A DNA stretch of 64,000 nt from contig OU964921.1 in NCBI GenBank assembly GCA_918807975.1, forward strand, positions 13,859,498 through 13,923,497, read 5' to 3'. Source of the DNA: Aplidium turbinatum. Taxonomy: Eukaryota > Chordata > Ascidiacea > Aplousobranchia > Polyclinidae. The notes under the pieces are model-generated. The model was not told the origin of the DNA. It ran no database searches and saw only the letters and a program-made list of their open reading frames with translations. Each line of letters opens with the position of its first letter. Position 1 is the first letter of the stretch. Below, in pieces: positions 34,689-44,800 of the stretch. The position numbers were made by a program, and so were the translations under genes.

Positions 34689-36173
34689 TAGGCCTACCAT
34701 ATTTTCATCACCTAAAAAGAGGACACGTTTCGCCAGCGAGTAAAATACAAGTAGAAGGTTACGTATGAAGAATTTTTTACATCCTTTTAGATAATTATAA
34801 ACCTATGCAGCAAAGGTTACAGCAAAAAAAACAGACACAAAAAAACAGACAAATTTGTTTTTTGTAAGCTGATATGTTAAATTCGTGAAACACAATAAAA
34901 ATGTGATGTGATAATGTAATAAAAATGTGACAAATCAAGCAGTATCTGCAGGTAGCCATTCCTTAACTTTTTTCAGAAAAACAAGGATCAGCTTTAACGA
35001 AATCATAAAATCACTTGAATGAAATATAATTGAAGTTGTATACAGCTGTTAATGAGATGCTAAAGACAGACTCAACTAAAAGGTTGTTTCCTTCCTTGTA
35101 CTATTGTAGCTGCATCATAGATTAAATTCATTCTACATTTGCACCTACATAAGTTGTAAGTCCTCCCCGATAGCTCAGTTGGTTAGCTCGTCACTTCTGG
35201 AACGAAGAAGCTTCAAGATCAAGCGGCGCTGGTTCGACTCTCGGGTTGTGCGCTTGAGCAACGCACGTTAAGGACTGCTCTCCATTCAGCGGCATCTAAT
35301 GGATGGAATAATTCCCCGGCAACAAGACTTCAACAATCGGAAACTTCACTCTGTCAATCTCGGTGACCGGACCTGCGTCAGTGATTCAAAGCCTCTACAA
35401 GTATGCGAAACTGCCAGAATTAAGCTCTGCAAGAAGCTTTCCCAGTCCCAGGATAAAGATTCAATCAATCAAGTATCCATGCCAGGATTTATTTTGCAAT
35501 AGGCTATCTGTAGTTGGATATTGTTTTCGACTTGCTTCACTTGACAAATTAGCCAAACTATTAAGTTGGTAATCAGCAGCGTCTACAAGCGCTGAATCAA
35601 TATGAAATAGATCTGTGTAAAACAATAATTTATTGTAAAAGTGGGAGGACCTTAAAATGTAAACATGTCAAACTTATTTGCAAGTTTTTGCGTTTTTTAG
35701 TGTTTTAATTGTGATTTACTCTTTTTTTCTCAATTTTTTTTAGTTTGTTCCAATTTTTCTTTTTTATAAATTGTTGATCAGATCTCAAATGAGGAAATTC
35801 CCTCACAAGTAGATTTGCAGCTCCGCTCACACTCATCGCTGACCGACATTTGGCTACCTACGACAATTGCAAAGCAATGTAGTGTTTCAATGAACGTGTC
35901 TAGGATTGTTTAGAACAGCAGATCAAATAACTTAGTAGCTCTACGCCAATGTTGTTTTGAAAATGTATAAATCAACATGTTGCATTGGTACAAAAATGGT
36001 TGGAAATTGCAAAAAAGTTACATAACAATGAAATCCTTTTGAAAATATGAGCAAGAAAACTGAAAGTGTAAAAAAGAGGACATTTGAGCATTTTTGGGTG
36101 TCCTCGGAGGACAATTTATTTTTCTTCAAAAAAGAGGACAAATCCTCTTAAAAGAGGACATATGGTAGCCCTA
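34689..36173. mobile_element. hAT-type element with SINE inside
   Basis: Ends TAGGCCTACCATAT and, reversed, TAGGGCTACCATAT, with a perfect 8-bp duplication TTTTATCA (34681-34688, 36174-36181). Subterminal AAAGAGGAC repeats at both ends. No transposase; the SINE at 35162-35485 inserted later. Confidence 0.8.
35162..35485 (+). repeat. tRNA-derived SINE (full-length-looking copy)
   Basis: The tRNA-like head has an A box TAGCTCAGTTGG (35171-35182) and a B box GGTTCGACTCT (35231-35241). A unique body follows, then a short tail of TCAATCAATCAA type. Two partial copies lie in Lmx introns 3 and 4. RNA polymerase III transcription from the internal boxes is expected for the class. It lies inside the hAT-type element at 34689-36173. 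Confidence 0.8.
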
Positions 36174-36181
36174 TTTTATCA

Positions 36182-36860
36182 TGATGATGATTTTTGCCTT
36201 TGGTTTGGACAATGACCGAAGCTACTTAATAATAATCAGTAGCCTAGTCTATCACATATTCTGTTACATGAATGCATTTGTTTTCAAAACCACAAATCAA
36301 TCTAGTTATCTTATGTAGCAGACTACATGCGCAATGATTTGTAACATTTTGCAGATTTTGTCGACTGTTGCTAATATCGTCAAATGTTTTTTTTTTATGA
36401 TCACGTTTCTCATGTTAGCAGCATAAGCCTATGTGTTACTTTGGGGGAGGCAGTAAAAAGTAGCCTAAGAAAATTAATTGTGTAGAAAAATTAATTAGAT
36501 TGTAAGATAATGTTCGTTGAATGAATGCAATGTAAAAAAGGTCTTTTCTGTATTTTGCCTAGTCGATAAACTGATTGCTGCATGCAATGTCAGCATGAGC
36601 TGAAAGCCAATTCCCAAAAAGAAAACCGCAACTGCTCTGTATTTTTGGTTACACCGTGCAGTGATAAAATGACGATGTAGTAGCGAGTTGCTAGTGGAGC
36701 AACGAGAATGGTGTAATCATTTTGGAAGAGTTTTTATTCTTGATTGATAAAGTTTTTTCTGAAGCATAATCTTAGGAGTTTCGCATCCTTGCAGAGACAT
36801 TGAATGGCTGAAGCACGCTTGATGACGCACTATGGCAGATTGTCATAGCAAGTGTCTATT
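36182..36860. other. No gene recognised
   Basis: Spacer up to the gypsy element's 5-bp target duplication; nothing identifiable. Confidence 0.6.
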
Positions 36861-37118
36861 TGTCGTGAACTAATACATACTTTATTACGCAAGCTTATAT
36901 TAGCTTTAACAAACTAAATGGAACATCTAAATAAATATAAACAAATGAATTAAGCTTAGTACTTCAGACAATAAGATTATCAACCTGAACCGCACCTCAA
37001 CATAACAAGCAAGTAAACAGAGTGGGAGCGCCAACTGAACAGTTGCGTTGGCCAAAGGCATTATGCGTGGAACGCGGCAGGAGTTTCTACTGTAGCATAC
37101 AACGTAAATTACACGACA
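36861..37118 (-). repeat. 3' LTR of the gypsy element
   Basis: 258 bp, with TGT...ACA termini. On the - strand it contains a TATATTT box and an AATAAA poly(A) signal. Confidence 0.95.
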
Positions 37119-37162
37119 TTCACCCCTTCATAAAAATTACAGTACAATAAATACACAAACGC

Positions 37163-40100
37163 TCAATTGTAGTTCAGCCTTTTTGGCGGGTTTTTTATAC
37201 GAACAGAACGCCAGTTTTTCTGTGTTTGCAATTCAACATTAGGTTCAATAGGTTGCGTGTTAATAACCGCACCATCGTCTGCAGAGCTCCTCTCACAAGT
37301 AATTTCACGTTCGACGTCATCAGAAACATTTCTAATTCTGGAGTTCACTTCATTCGATTTCTCCACTTCAGCAGGGTTGACGGGGTCGGCAAAGTCTCGT
37401 CCTGGCGCTGCCAAGTCTCTGGCAGATACAGTTGCTTCCCTTCCATTTGGGAACTTTACCACAGCATAGTTTGGATTTGCATTCACAAGTTGAACCTCGT
37501 CCACTAGTGGATCGTACTTGTTACGTACAAAACGTTTTACCAGTACCTTGTCTTCTTCAGTCAACCACGAAGGTACACATAACCCAAAAGTTGAACGTCG
37601 TGGAAAATTAAAAAGTCTTTCGTGAGGCGTTTCATTTGTGGATGTGCACAATAACGATCGAAGTGAATGCAATACTTCTGGAACAACTAATTCCCATTGT
37701 GAAATTTCTAAATTTTTAGTACGAAGAGCTAACTTAATTGCATTCCAAACAACACCATTATAACGTTCACACTGTGAATTGCCACGCGGATTATACACTG
37801 ACGAATGTGTTGTGGATATGCCTCTCTCACTTAAGAACTGTTTTATATCTTTGGATATAAAGCATTTTGCATTATCACTATGCACTACGGCTGGCATACC
37901 AAACATGTTGAACAAAGATTTCAAACAAATAATTACAGTATGAGAAGTAGTGTTACTACAAGGAAAAACAAAGGGGAAACGCGAAAATTCATCAACAACA
38001 GTTAAAAAGAAATGATTTTTAGTATTTGACGGCAATGGTCCTTTAAAGTCAATACTCAAGCGTTCAAATGGTTGCGTTGCTTTAATCAATGTAGCTTTTG
38101 GAGGTTTGTAAAACCTTGGCTTCACTTCACAACAAACTTTGCAATTTGTGACCAATCTTTTCACATCATCTATCGAGTATGGCAAATTCATTGTTCTTAC
38201 AAAATGTTGCATTCTCACAACTCCCGGATGACACAAATTTTCATGAATTTCTTTCAGTGTGTTCCCAGTTGTACTGGCACAATACGCACGAGATAAAGCA
38301 TCAGATGCCACGTTAAGTTTGCCTTCGCGATACACGATATCATACGAATACTGTGCCAATTCGACTCGCCAACGCATTATCTTGTCGTTTTTTACTTTTC
38401 CTCTTCTTCTGTGGTCGAACATAAAAGCAACTGAATTTTGATCAGTGATCAAAGTAAAATGTCTGCCTAAAAGGAAATGTGACCACTTTCGAACCGCTTC
38501 TATTATGGCAGTAGCTTCTTTTTCGATACTGGAATATCGCTTTTCGTTCGAATTCAGGGTCCGAGAAAAAAACGCCACAGGCCTTCCCGCCTGATGTAAT
38601 ATTGCGGACAACGCAATATCCGAGGCATCAGTTTCGACTGAAAAGGGCAAGTTTTCATCTATTACCTTCAAAGTGGCTTCTGCCAAGACTTGCCGAAGTT
38701 CGTTAAAACACGAGATAGCTTGATCACTCAGGGGAAACCTATTACTATCAACAAGCGGTTTTATTTTGTCCGAATATTGCGGTATCCATCGAGCATAATA
38801 TGCCATAAGACCAATAATTCGTCGTAGCTCTTTGGCTGAGGTTGGAACCGGCATTTCTAATAACGACTTCACTCTTTCGCGATCAGGGCTTAAACTGCCA
38901 TTACTTATTTCATACCCCAGTAAGTTGATCTTGTCCGTGGAGTAGGTGCACTTGTCATTATTGAAAGTGAGATTGCACTTGTTTGCAACTGTTAAGAAAT
39001 GCTGAAGGTTTTCATCATGTTCTTCCTTTGTCTTACCGCACACGGTAATATTGTCCAAATAAGCAAATGTGCCTTTACAATCATTGCTCTCGATGATATT
39101 GTCAACAATTCTTTGAAACCAAGGTACAGCATTTGTTAATCCAAACGATAGTCTTTTGCTTTGATACAATCTACCATTGGCTTCAAAAGCTGTATAAGGC
39201 CGATCTTCCACAGGAATTTCAACTTGATGGTATGCACTTTTCAGATCCAATGTGCTAAAAAATGAATAGTGAGCAATCTTGTTGACCAAATTTTGCATGT
39301 TAGGCAATGGATATCCGTCTAACAACGTAAACTTATTGATAGTTTGACTGTAATCAATGCACATTCTTTTCCTGTGATTTTCTCCAGATACCACAAGGAC
39401 TTGAGCTCGCCATGGTGCAGTGCTTGGCTCAATTACACCTTGCTGAAGATCTTTTTGTATAGTTTCAGTTATAAACCTTTCGTTAGCAGCAGACTGCTTT
39501 CTGGACTTAGTCACAATAGGCTTACAGTTGGGCGATAAATGTTGAAACAATCTTGGACAAATATCCGTTTTCACGCATTTTAGTGCCCCCAGATACAAAG
39601 GAGCTTCGCTACCTCCAAAGTTAATTTTTACGTGCTTATGCTGAGCCAAGAAGTCCTGCCCCAGAATAACGTCCGTTAACAAATTATCAAGCACGATAAG
39701 TTTCACTTTATCGTATTCACGTCTTTGAAAGTAAACTTTAACAGTAGAAAATCCATCGCTTTGTGAAGTTTTTTTATGCACGGCCAAACCAATTTCATTA
39801 AACTCCGGTTCGATAGGAATTGCATTCTTTAAAGCAAAATGTTTGCTCACATGACTTAGGGTAGAACCCGTGTCCACAAGTGCTCTTGCAGTAACACCGT
39901 TAATACACACAGTGTAGTTAACTTTATTTGGAGCAGAATGTAAGGAGAATAAAGAAGCACTAGACGGATTTTGTGAAATTCGTTTTCTACGAGAACGACA
40001 CTCTCTTGCATAATGACCAAGATAACCACACTTATAGCACTTACTGTTCTTCGCAGGGCATCTTTCTCTTCCATGATTGTCAGGACAGCCACAGTGGGAG

Positions 40101-40810
40101 CATTTTTTCTTCAAGTCAGCTGCAGCACAACTTTCATTTAACGGAAGTCTTTCACGCAAAGAAATCTCTTGTTCAGCCGATTCTCTCTGAGAACATTGTA
40201 TCGTGTTGGCAAATGTTGATGTGTTTCCTTGACAGTAGGTTTGCTGTTGATTTGAAACTAGAAAGGCATCAGAATTTTTCTGAGCAATATCTAATGAGCG
40301 AGCTTGATTAAAAATAGCATCGAGGGTTATGGTCTCTTCTCTAATATTTTCCAAGAGTCTTTGACGTATTGATGCAGACAATATCCCTGATATAAAAGCG
40401 TCACGAATCGCTTCATTGCGGCAAACTTCCGCGGTTACGGCTTTATAATTGCAATCTCGAGATAGCCGCTTCAAGTTTAATACATAATCATCTAATGACT
40501 GTTCTGCCTGTTGTTTGCACGTCATTAGAAAATGTCTGGCAAATATGAGATTATTTGGTTTCACGTATAATCTTTCTAAAGTTCTTATTGCAAGCTCATA
40601 AGTATTACATTCACTGATGTAATCGTAAACATCCTTATCAACGTGGGCGATCAAACATCGCAGTTTATCGTCATCACTGATCTCTGGTTCAGCTGGAAAT
40701 GCTGCAAGAAAATTCGCGAATGTTCGATGCCAATGTTTCCACTCTTTACTAGCTTGACTAGAGTTGGGATCAGCGCTGAACAAACTGGGCTTTATAAACT
40801 TGCTATCCAT
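37163..40810 (-). CDS. Gypsy gag-pol polyprotein (single ORF, 1215 aa from the ATG)
   Basis: Uninterrupted frame. Order: gag region, CCHC-type zinc knuckle (CYKCGYLGHYAREC), aspartic protease (ALVDTGST), reverse transcriptase (FSTLDLKSAYHQVEI onward), RNase H (VETDASDIALSAIL), integrase with its HHCC zinc region (HENLCHPG... CKVCC) and DD-E core region (SIDFKGPLP, HSDNAKCF), and a basic C-terminal end. ATG at 40810 lies 20 nt inside the 5' LTR border; the frame also opens with a TTG at 40816. Gag and pol in one frame without a frameshift site is known in Tf1/sushi-type gypsy elements. Confidence 0.95.
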   Translation of the reverse strand: MDSKFIKPSLFSADPNSSQASKEWKHWHRTFANFLAAFPAEPEISDDDKLRCLIAHVDKDVYDYISECNTYELAIRTLERLYVKPNNLIFARHFLMTCKQQAEQSLDDYVLNLKRLSRDCNYKAVTAEVCRNEAIRDAFISGILSASIRQRLLENIREETITLDAIFNQARSLDIAQKNSDAFLVSNQQQTYCQGNTSTFANTIQCSQRESAEQEISLRERLPLNESCAAADLKKKCSHCGCPDNHGRERCPAKNSKCYKCGYLGHYARECRSRRKRISQNPSSASLFSLHSAPNKVNYTVCINGVTARALVDTGSTLSHVSKHFALKNAIPIEPEFNEIGLAVHKKTSQSDGFSTVKVYFQRREYDKVKLIVLDNLLTDVILGQDFLAQHKHVKINFGGSEAPLYLGALKCVKTDICPRLFQHLSPNCKPIVTKSRKQSAANERFITETIQKDLQQGVIEPSTAPWRAQVLVVSGENHRKRMCIDYSQTINKFTLLDGYPLPNMQNLVNKIAHYSFFSTLDLKSAYHQVEIPVEDRPYTAFEANGRLYQSKRLSFGLTNAVPWFQRIVDNIIESNDCKGTFAYLDNITVCGKTKEEHDENLQHFLTVANKCNLTFNNDKCTYSTDKINLLGYEISNGSLSPDRERVKSLLEMPVPTSAKELRRIIGLMAYYARWIPQYSDKIKPLVDSNRFPLSDQAISCFNELRQVLAEATLKVIDENLPFSVETDASDIALSAILHQAGRPVAFFSRTLNSNEKRYSSIEKEATAIIEAVRKWSHFLLGRHFTLITDQNSVAFMFDHRRRGKVKNDKIMRWRVELAQYSYDIVYREGKLNVASDALSRAYCASTTGNTLKEIHENLCHPGVVRMQHFVRTMNLPYSIDDVKRLVTNCKVCCEVKPRFYKPPKATLIKATQPFERLSIDFKGPLPSNTKNHFFLTVVDEFSRFPFVFPCSNTTSHTVIICLKSLFNMFGMPAVVHSDNAKCFISKDIKQFLSERGISTTHSSVYNPRGNSQCERYNGVVWNAIKLALRTKNLEISQWELVVPEVLHSLRSLLCTSTNETPHERLFNFPRRSTFGLCVPSWLTEEDKVLVKRFVRNKYDPLVDEVQLVNANPNYAVVKFPNGREATVSARDLAAPGRDFADPVNPAEVEKSNEVNSRIRNVSDDVEREITCERSSADDGAVINTQPIEPNVELQTQKNWRSVRIKNPPKRLNYN

Positions 40811-40816
40811 CTTCAA

Positions 40817-40829
40817 TTAGTTTGTTAAA
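40817..40829 (-). promoter_or_regulatory. Primer-binding position, complementary to the element's own LTR
   Basis: The 13 nt read TTTAACAAACTAA on the - strand, one base from the LTR. The exact complement occurs inside each LTR (40875-40887 and 36905-36917), shortly after the TATA box. No typical tRNA 3'-end match beginning TGG is seen. Confidence 0.55.
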
Positions 40830-40830
40830 T

Positions 40831-41088
40831 TGTCGTGAACTAATACATACTTTATTACGCAAGCTTATATTAGCTTTAACAAACTAAATGGAACATCTAA
40901 ATAAATATAAACAAATGAATTAAGCTTTGTACTTCAGACAATAAGATTATCAACCTGAACCGCACCTCAACATAACAAGCAAGTAAACAGAGTGGGAGCG
41001 CCAACTGAACAGTTGCGTTGGCCAAAGGCATTATGCGTGGAACGCGGCAGGAGTTTCTACTGTAGCATACAACGTAAATTACACGACA
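40831..41088 (-). repeat. 5' LTR of the gypsy element
   Basis: 258 bp, same as the 3' LTR except for one base. TATA box and AATAAA in the same places. Confidence 0.95.
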
Positions 41089-41139
41089 CTATTTATACAA
41101 ATCTTGAAAATACCAGCTAAAAGCTGTGTGGGCTGATAA

Positions 41140-41395
41140 AGCTATAGCCTTGATATATGTTGTTGTTTTTGTTTGCAACTTTTTTTTAATCTTTTTATTT
41201 TCCCTTTTATCCTTAATTTTTCTGAAGGTGTTGCGACCGTGCCAATTTTTTTTTAACTTGATTTTTTATTTTGGTCTCACGCACGATATAACGTTTGCGT
41301 TTCGTGGTTTTGTCGCTTCTACCTTTTTCTGGACCTTTGCTATGTTGGCGTGTATTGTTTTCGCTGTAAAAGCCAGAAAAAAATGAACTGAACAG
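41140..41395 (+). repeat. Dispersed repeat, copy A
   Basis: T-rich head, then GTGTTGCGACCGTG, AACGTTTGCGTTTCGT, TCGCTTCTACCTTTTTCT and a GAAAAAAATGAACTG tail. The same order of words recurs at 54685-54935. No protein is recognised in the 86-codon open frame here. Confidence 0.45.
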
Positions 41396-41554
41396 TTCTT
41401 AAAGTTGACAATATAAAGATTTCGTGTAGTTAAAGTGTTGTAGGAAAGCTGTTCAATGTACTTGATGCCGCTGTAGGCTATAGCTTAGAGAGCAGTGTGT
41501 TTTTGGTCTGTTGCTCCAGCGAACAAACATTGTAATACTACTGTTCCCTAGTGT

Positions 41555-41815
41555 GTTGACGAAGTTGTTCACGCTTGGGCGTCGGATTGCGCTGCTCAAA
41601 TATGCGCAAATGAAGAATGGAAATTTCAACTATTTGTGAGCATGACTTGCAGGAACAGACCGCAAACCACATCGTTAACTGCACAATCTACTGCCCCTTA
41701 AACTGGGGTCGTGGTCTGCATGATGAGATGACGACATCGCTGTTCGATTCCTGCCCTGACATTTTGTCTGGGCCACCACCTCTGCCTCGATCGTTACAAA
41801 AGCCCTTCGGGTCTT
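41555..41815 (+). mobile_element. LINE C-terminal fragment (same family)
   Basis: Translation gives VDEVVHAWASDCAAQ, then CEHDLQEQTANHIVNCTIY in another frame, matching CECGAEEQTADHIINDCSIF of the copy at 31443-32300. Frames are broken; only the extreme C-terminal end survives. It lies 0.5 kb beyond the gypsy element. Confidence 0.65.
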
Positions 41816-44800
41816 GACTCTTGGGATGGCGTAAAAGGTTTTTAAGGTTCAAAGAAGAAAAAGCGGTGGAATCACAGTCGGCAAGAAAGTTCCCATCTTG
41901 AAATCTCTGAACTGATTTTTTTCTTTGCTACGGGTATTGCTTAGTTTTCCGAAATGTTACCTCAAGTAGCATTTTGGTGGGGAGAAAACCAAGCCAGTAT
42001 TTTGTATAGGCGCTACATTAAATAAGTTATTTATGACTTCAGCTGATACATTGCACGATTTTTTCAAAACTGAATAAACACTTATTTATTTTAAGAAAAA
42101 AACTGTTGAAAATAGTCGTCGGCTACACAAGCACGCCAATTGCACTCTACTTTAAGTTCAACATGTTTTCATGACGACACAACATAAATAGCTCATAAGC
42201 GCATGTGCGTCAGATTGTGTACGCAAATGGCCTGATTGCCGACGTAAGAAAGTTGGACGTTGATCAAATAACGTCAAGCTGCTTGCGTCTGCAGTGATTC
42301 TTAAATTTATTTACAAAACTTGGCAAAAAGGTTCTAAACTATTTTTTAATGGACCCTAAAGTGTTTCATCATGGCCATAAAGGTTCAGAACTATTTTGGG
42401 GTTTTTCAACTTTCTTTTTAAGGCAATGTGGCCGATTCCATGATAGATTTCTCCTCAAAGAACCTTCAGCTTATTTTTAGTCGTATTTTAAACATTTGCG
42501 GATCTTTTTTCTTTTTCCTCAACTTACGTTCTCTATAACAGTCGTGGTAATAAGTATATAAGTTGAGTGCAACACTACACAAGCCTTTGAAATTTCAGAA
42601 ATTAATTGAAAAATAAAATAAAAACAATAACATTTTACAGTGTTCTAATAAAGAAAATATATAATTATTGTGCAATATTTTTACAAATTACTTCTATTGG
42701 TTTCGTTGCAGTAAGTTGGCTTGACTTGTGTATGCAGAAACAGCCTCAACTGAGACTCAACATTTTCCTATTTATTGTAGATAGCCTACTTATTTCATAT
42801 TGTTCAAAGAAACCGTTTATTTATGAACCTCTGCAATTGCAGAGTAAACACCAATTCCAACGAGATCTTGACGGTCAAACCTCAAACATACTGTTTGTCT
42901 GAACAATTAAATCTGTATATTCGAGATGAAAATTTTCTTATTTTGTGTCAATAACTCGTAGCAACAACGACAGCATATACACCGTTCCTCATTTCTTGTG
43001 GATACGTTTTATGAACGTAAAAATTTAGAACTAAAACAAATAATTAGTATAAGCTGAAAAATACTTTAGTTTAATATTATTTGGTTTATTACGTTTTTTT
43101 AATTATTAAGCTCATTTTCCCTTGATTTACAAGGGAAGTATTATCAACTTTCAAATTTATAATGTTTCATGTGCACCAATATTTTGCACTGTTTTCGTAT
43201 GGTTTAGTTAAACCTCTTTATAAACAGATCAGCTTGTTGAATTGCTGACGTGATATAATGCTCAGTAAGTTTACTTTTGGCAAGCTTGTCAGATTTTATA
43301 CCATTGCCTAGCAATCATCCAATGCTGAAGTTTGCAGATTGCTTGGTTTGATCCGTACAGATTTAGAATAGCATAGTTTTCTATGGACCCATGCCATCAG
43401 ATTGATTTTGTGTTTAATTCTAATCAAGCTTCTTAAAGTTTTTCAAACTTCTCTAAGAATTGGTTGCAACATCAGCCGAAATTCCTGGTACTCGATTAGC
43501 TTCAAAACGATTCTTCAATGGTCTGCAAAGATATTTGTCAAAACTAACAATAAAATAATCTCAAATGACATGTTACAACTCCACTGTAATACATCTTTTT
43601 CTAGTCACAATCGAAGGCTAAAGCTAAGGTTAAATCGTAAATGAATCAATACAAAAAGCTACGAATAAGAAAAGTTAAACTCATCGTTAATCTCATTAAT
43701 TTCAAAATTCTGTCGAGAATTATGTAAGTTAAGCAGAACATCATTCATCTTATGACAAACACGATATTCTGCGGTTATATACACTTATGTAAGGTCCAAT
43801 CTTTTTTTGCTTTGTGGTAGCCGAATGTATACAAGTTTTAAATCCATCCATTGCAAGACAATCAGCAATAGTTTGATTCGATTGCTGCAGTATGGAGGCA
43901 CTACATTGCTTTTCAACAATCCTCCTCTATGAACAAGATGACCCAAAAGGGAGAGTGGAAGATGATGAAAATCTCTCTTGATGGTTGGGCATTTGCAAAA
44001 TTGAGTTTTTACTCATTTCATTCATATTTTGGCAGTAAGCACGTATCTTAAAATGCACAGCAGTTTCTTCTTTTCAATATTACTGTAGTTACGTCATCGA
44101 TTTATGATGTATAACAAGTATCGAGCAAAATTGAATAAAATGTTCAAGTAAATAATGAACGGACAAAATATATCTACCGATAACTTTGGTTGAACATTTG
44201 TATTTTGCACTGCAATACATTTAACATGAAATGCTGTGGTACTCGTTAAACAGGTCAATAAATTAGTTAAGGTAAGCTTTATACCTCACCAATAACTTTT
44301 TTTCCTGAAGGCTACAACTGAAAAAAGTAGATCGAGCTTATTGTTATAATTTCAAGAGCATTGTTGTTCCAAGCATTTTTTGACTCAGTGAAGAAATGCC
44401 AAATGTTTTTTTGTCATGCATCTCTTTGGTGTGCTGCGCAGACAATGGATATCTAAGGCAGTGGAACAAGGAGGTTCACGGGCTCAGAAAGATTGATAAC
44501 CGGTGGAATAATGGTTGGATGGAAAAGAAAAAAAATTAAAAAAATCCTGTTATTCCTAAGCTATTTGGAATTTGCTTTATCTTACTAAACTGTTTGCATT
44601 TTATTTCACATGTTGAACTTTCATCACAATTCTTCACAGGCACAAACTTCGATCTGTAAGTTTGTCGTAAAAATTTTGAATTGGCGGTAATAACATCATT
44701 GCAATAAAAACTGGCCACAGAACAACGAAGAAATCTCGCACAAGGCTTGTGCGGATTGTGTAATGACATCGCATTGTTTGTGAGTTTTTGACACGTTCGT

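Larger units (their letters stand above)
36861..41088 (-). mobile_element. Ty3/gypsy LTR retrotransposon, looks whole and young
   Basis: 4228 bp with two 258-bp LTRs (36861-37118, 40831-41088), TGTCGTG/CACGACA termini and a 5-bp target duplication CTATT on both sides. The LTRs differ at one position I can see, so the insertion is recent on a genomic time scale. One long ORF on the - strand encodes gag and pol fused. A purine-rich tract (- strand, 37119-37130) adjoins the 3' LTR. The compact single-ORF layout recalls gypsy elements described from Ciona and the Tf1/sushi group. Confidence 0.95.

Noticed and set aside
37226-40311. Many + strand open frames opposite the gypsy ORF
   Set aside because: They are shadows of the long - strand frame and have no domains of their own.
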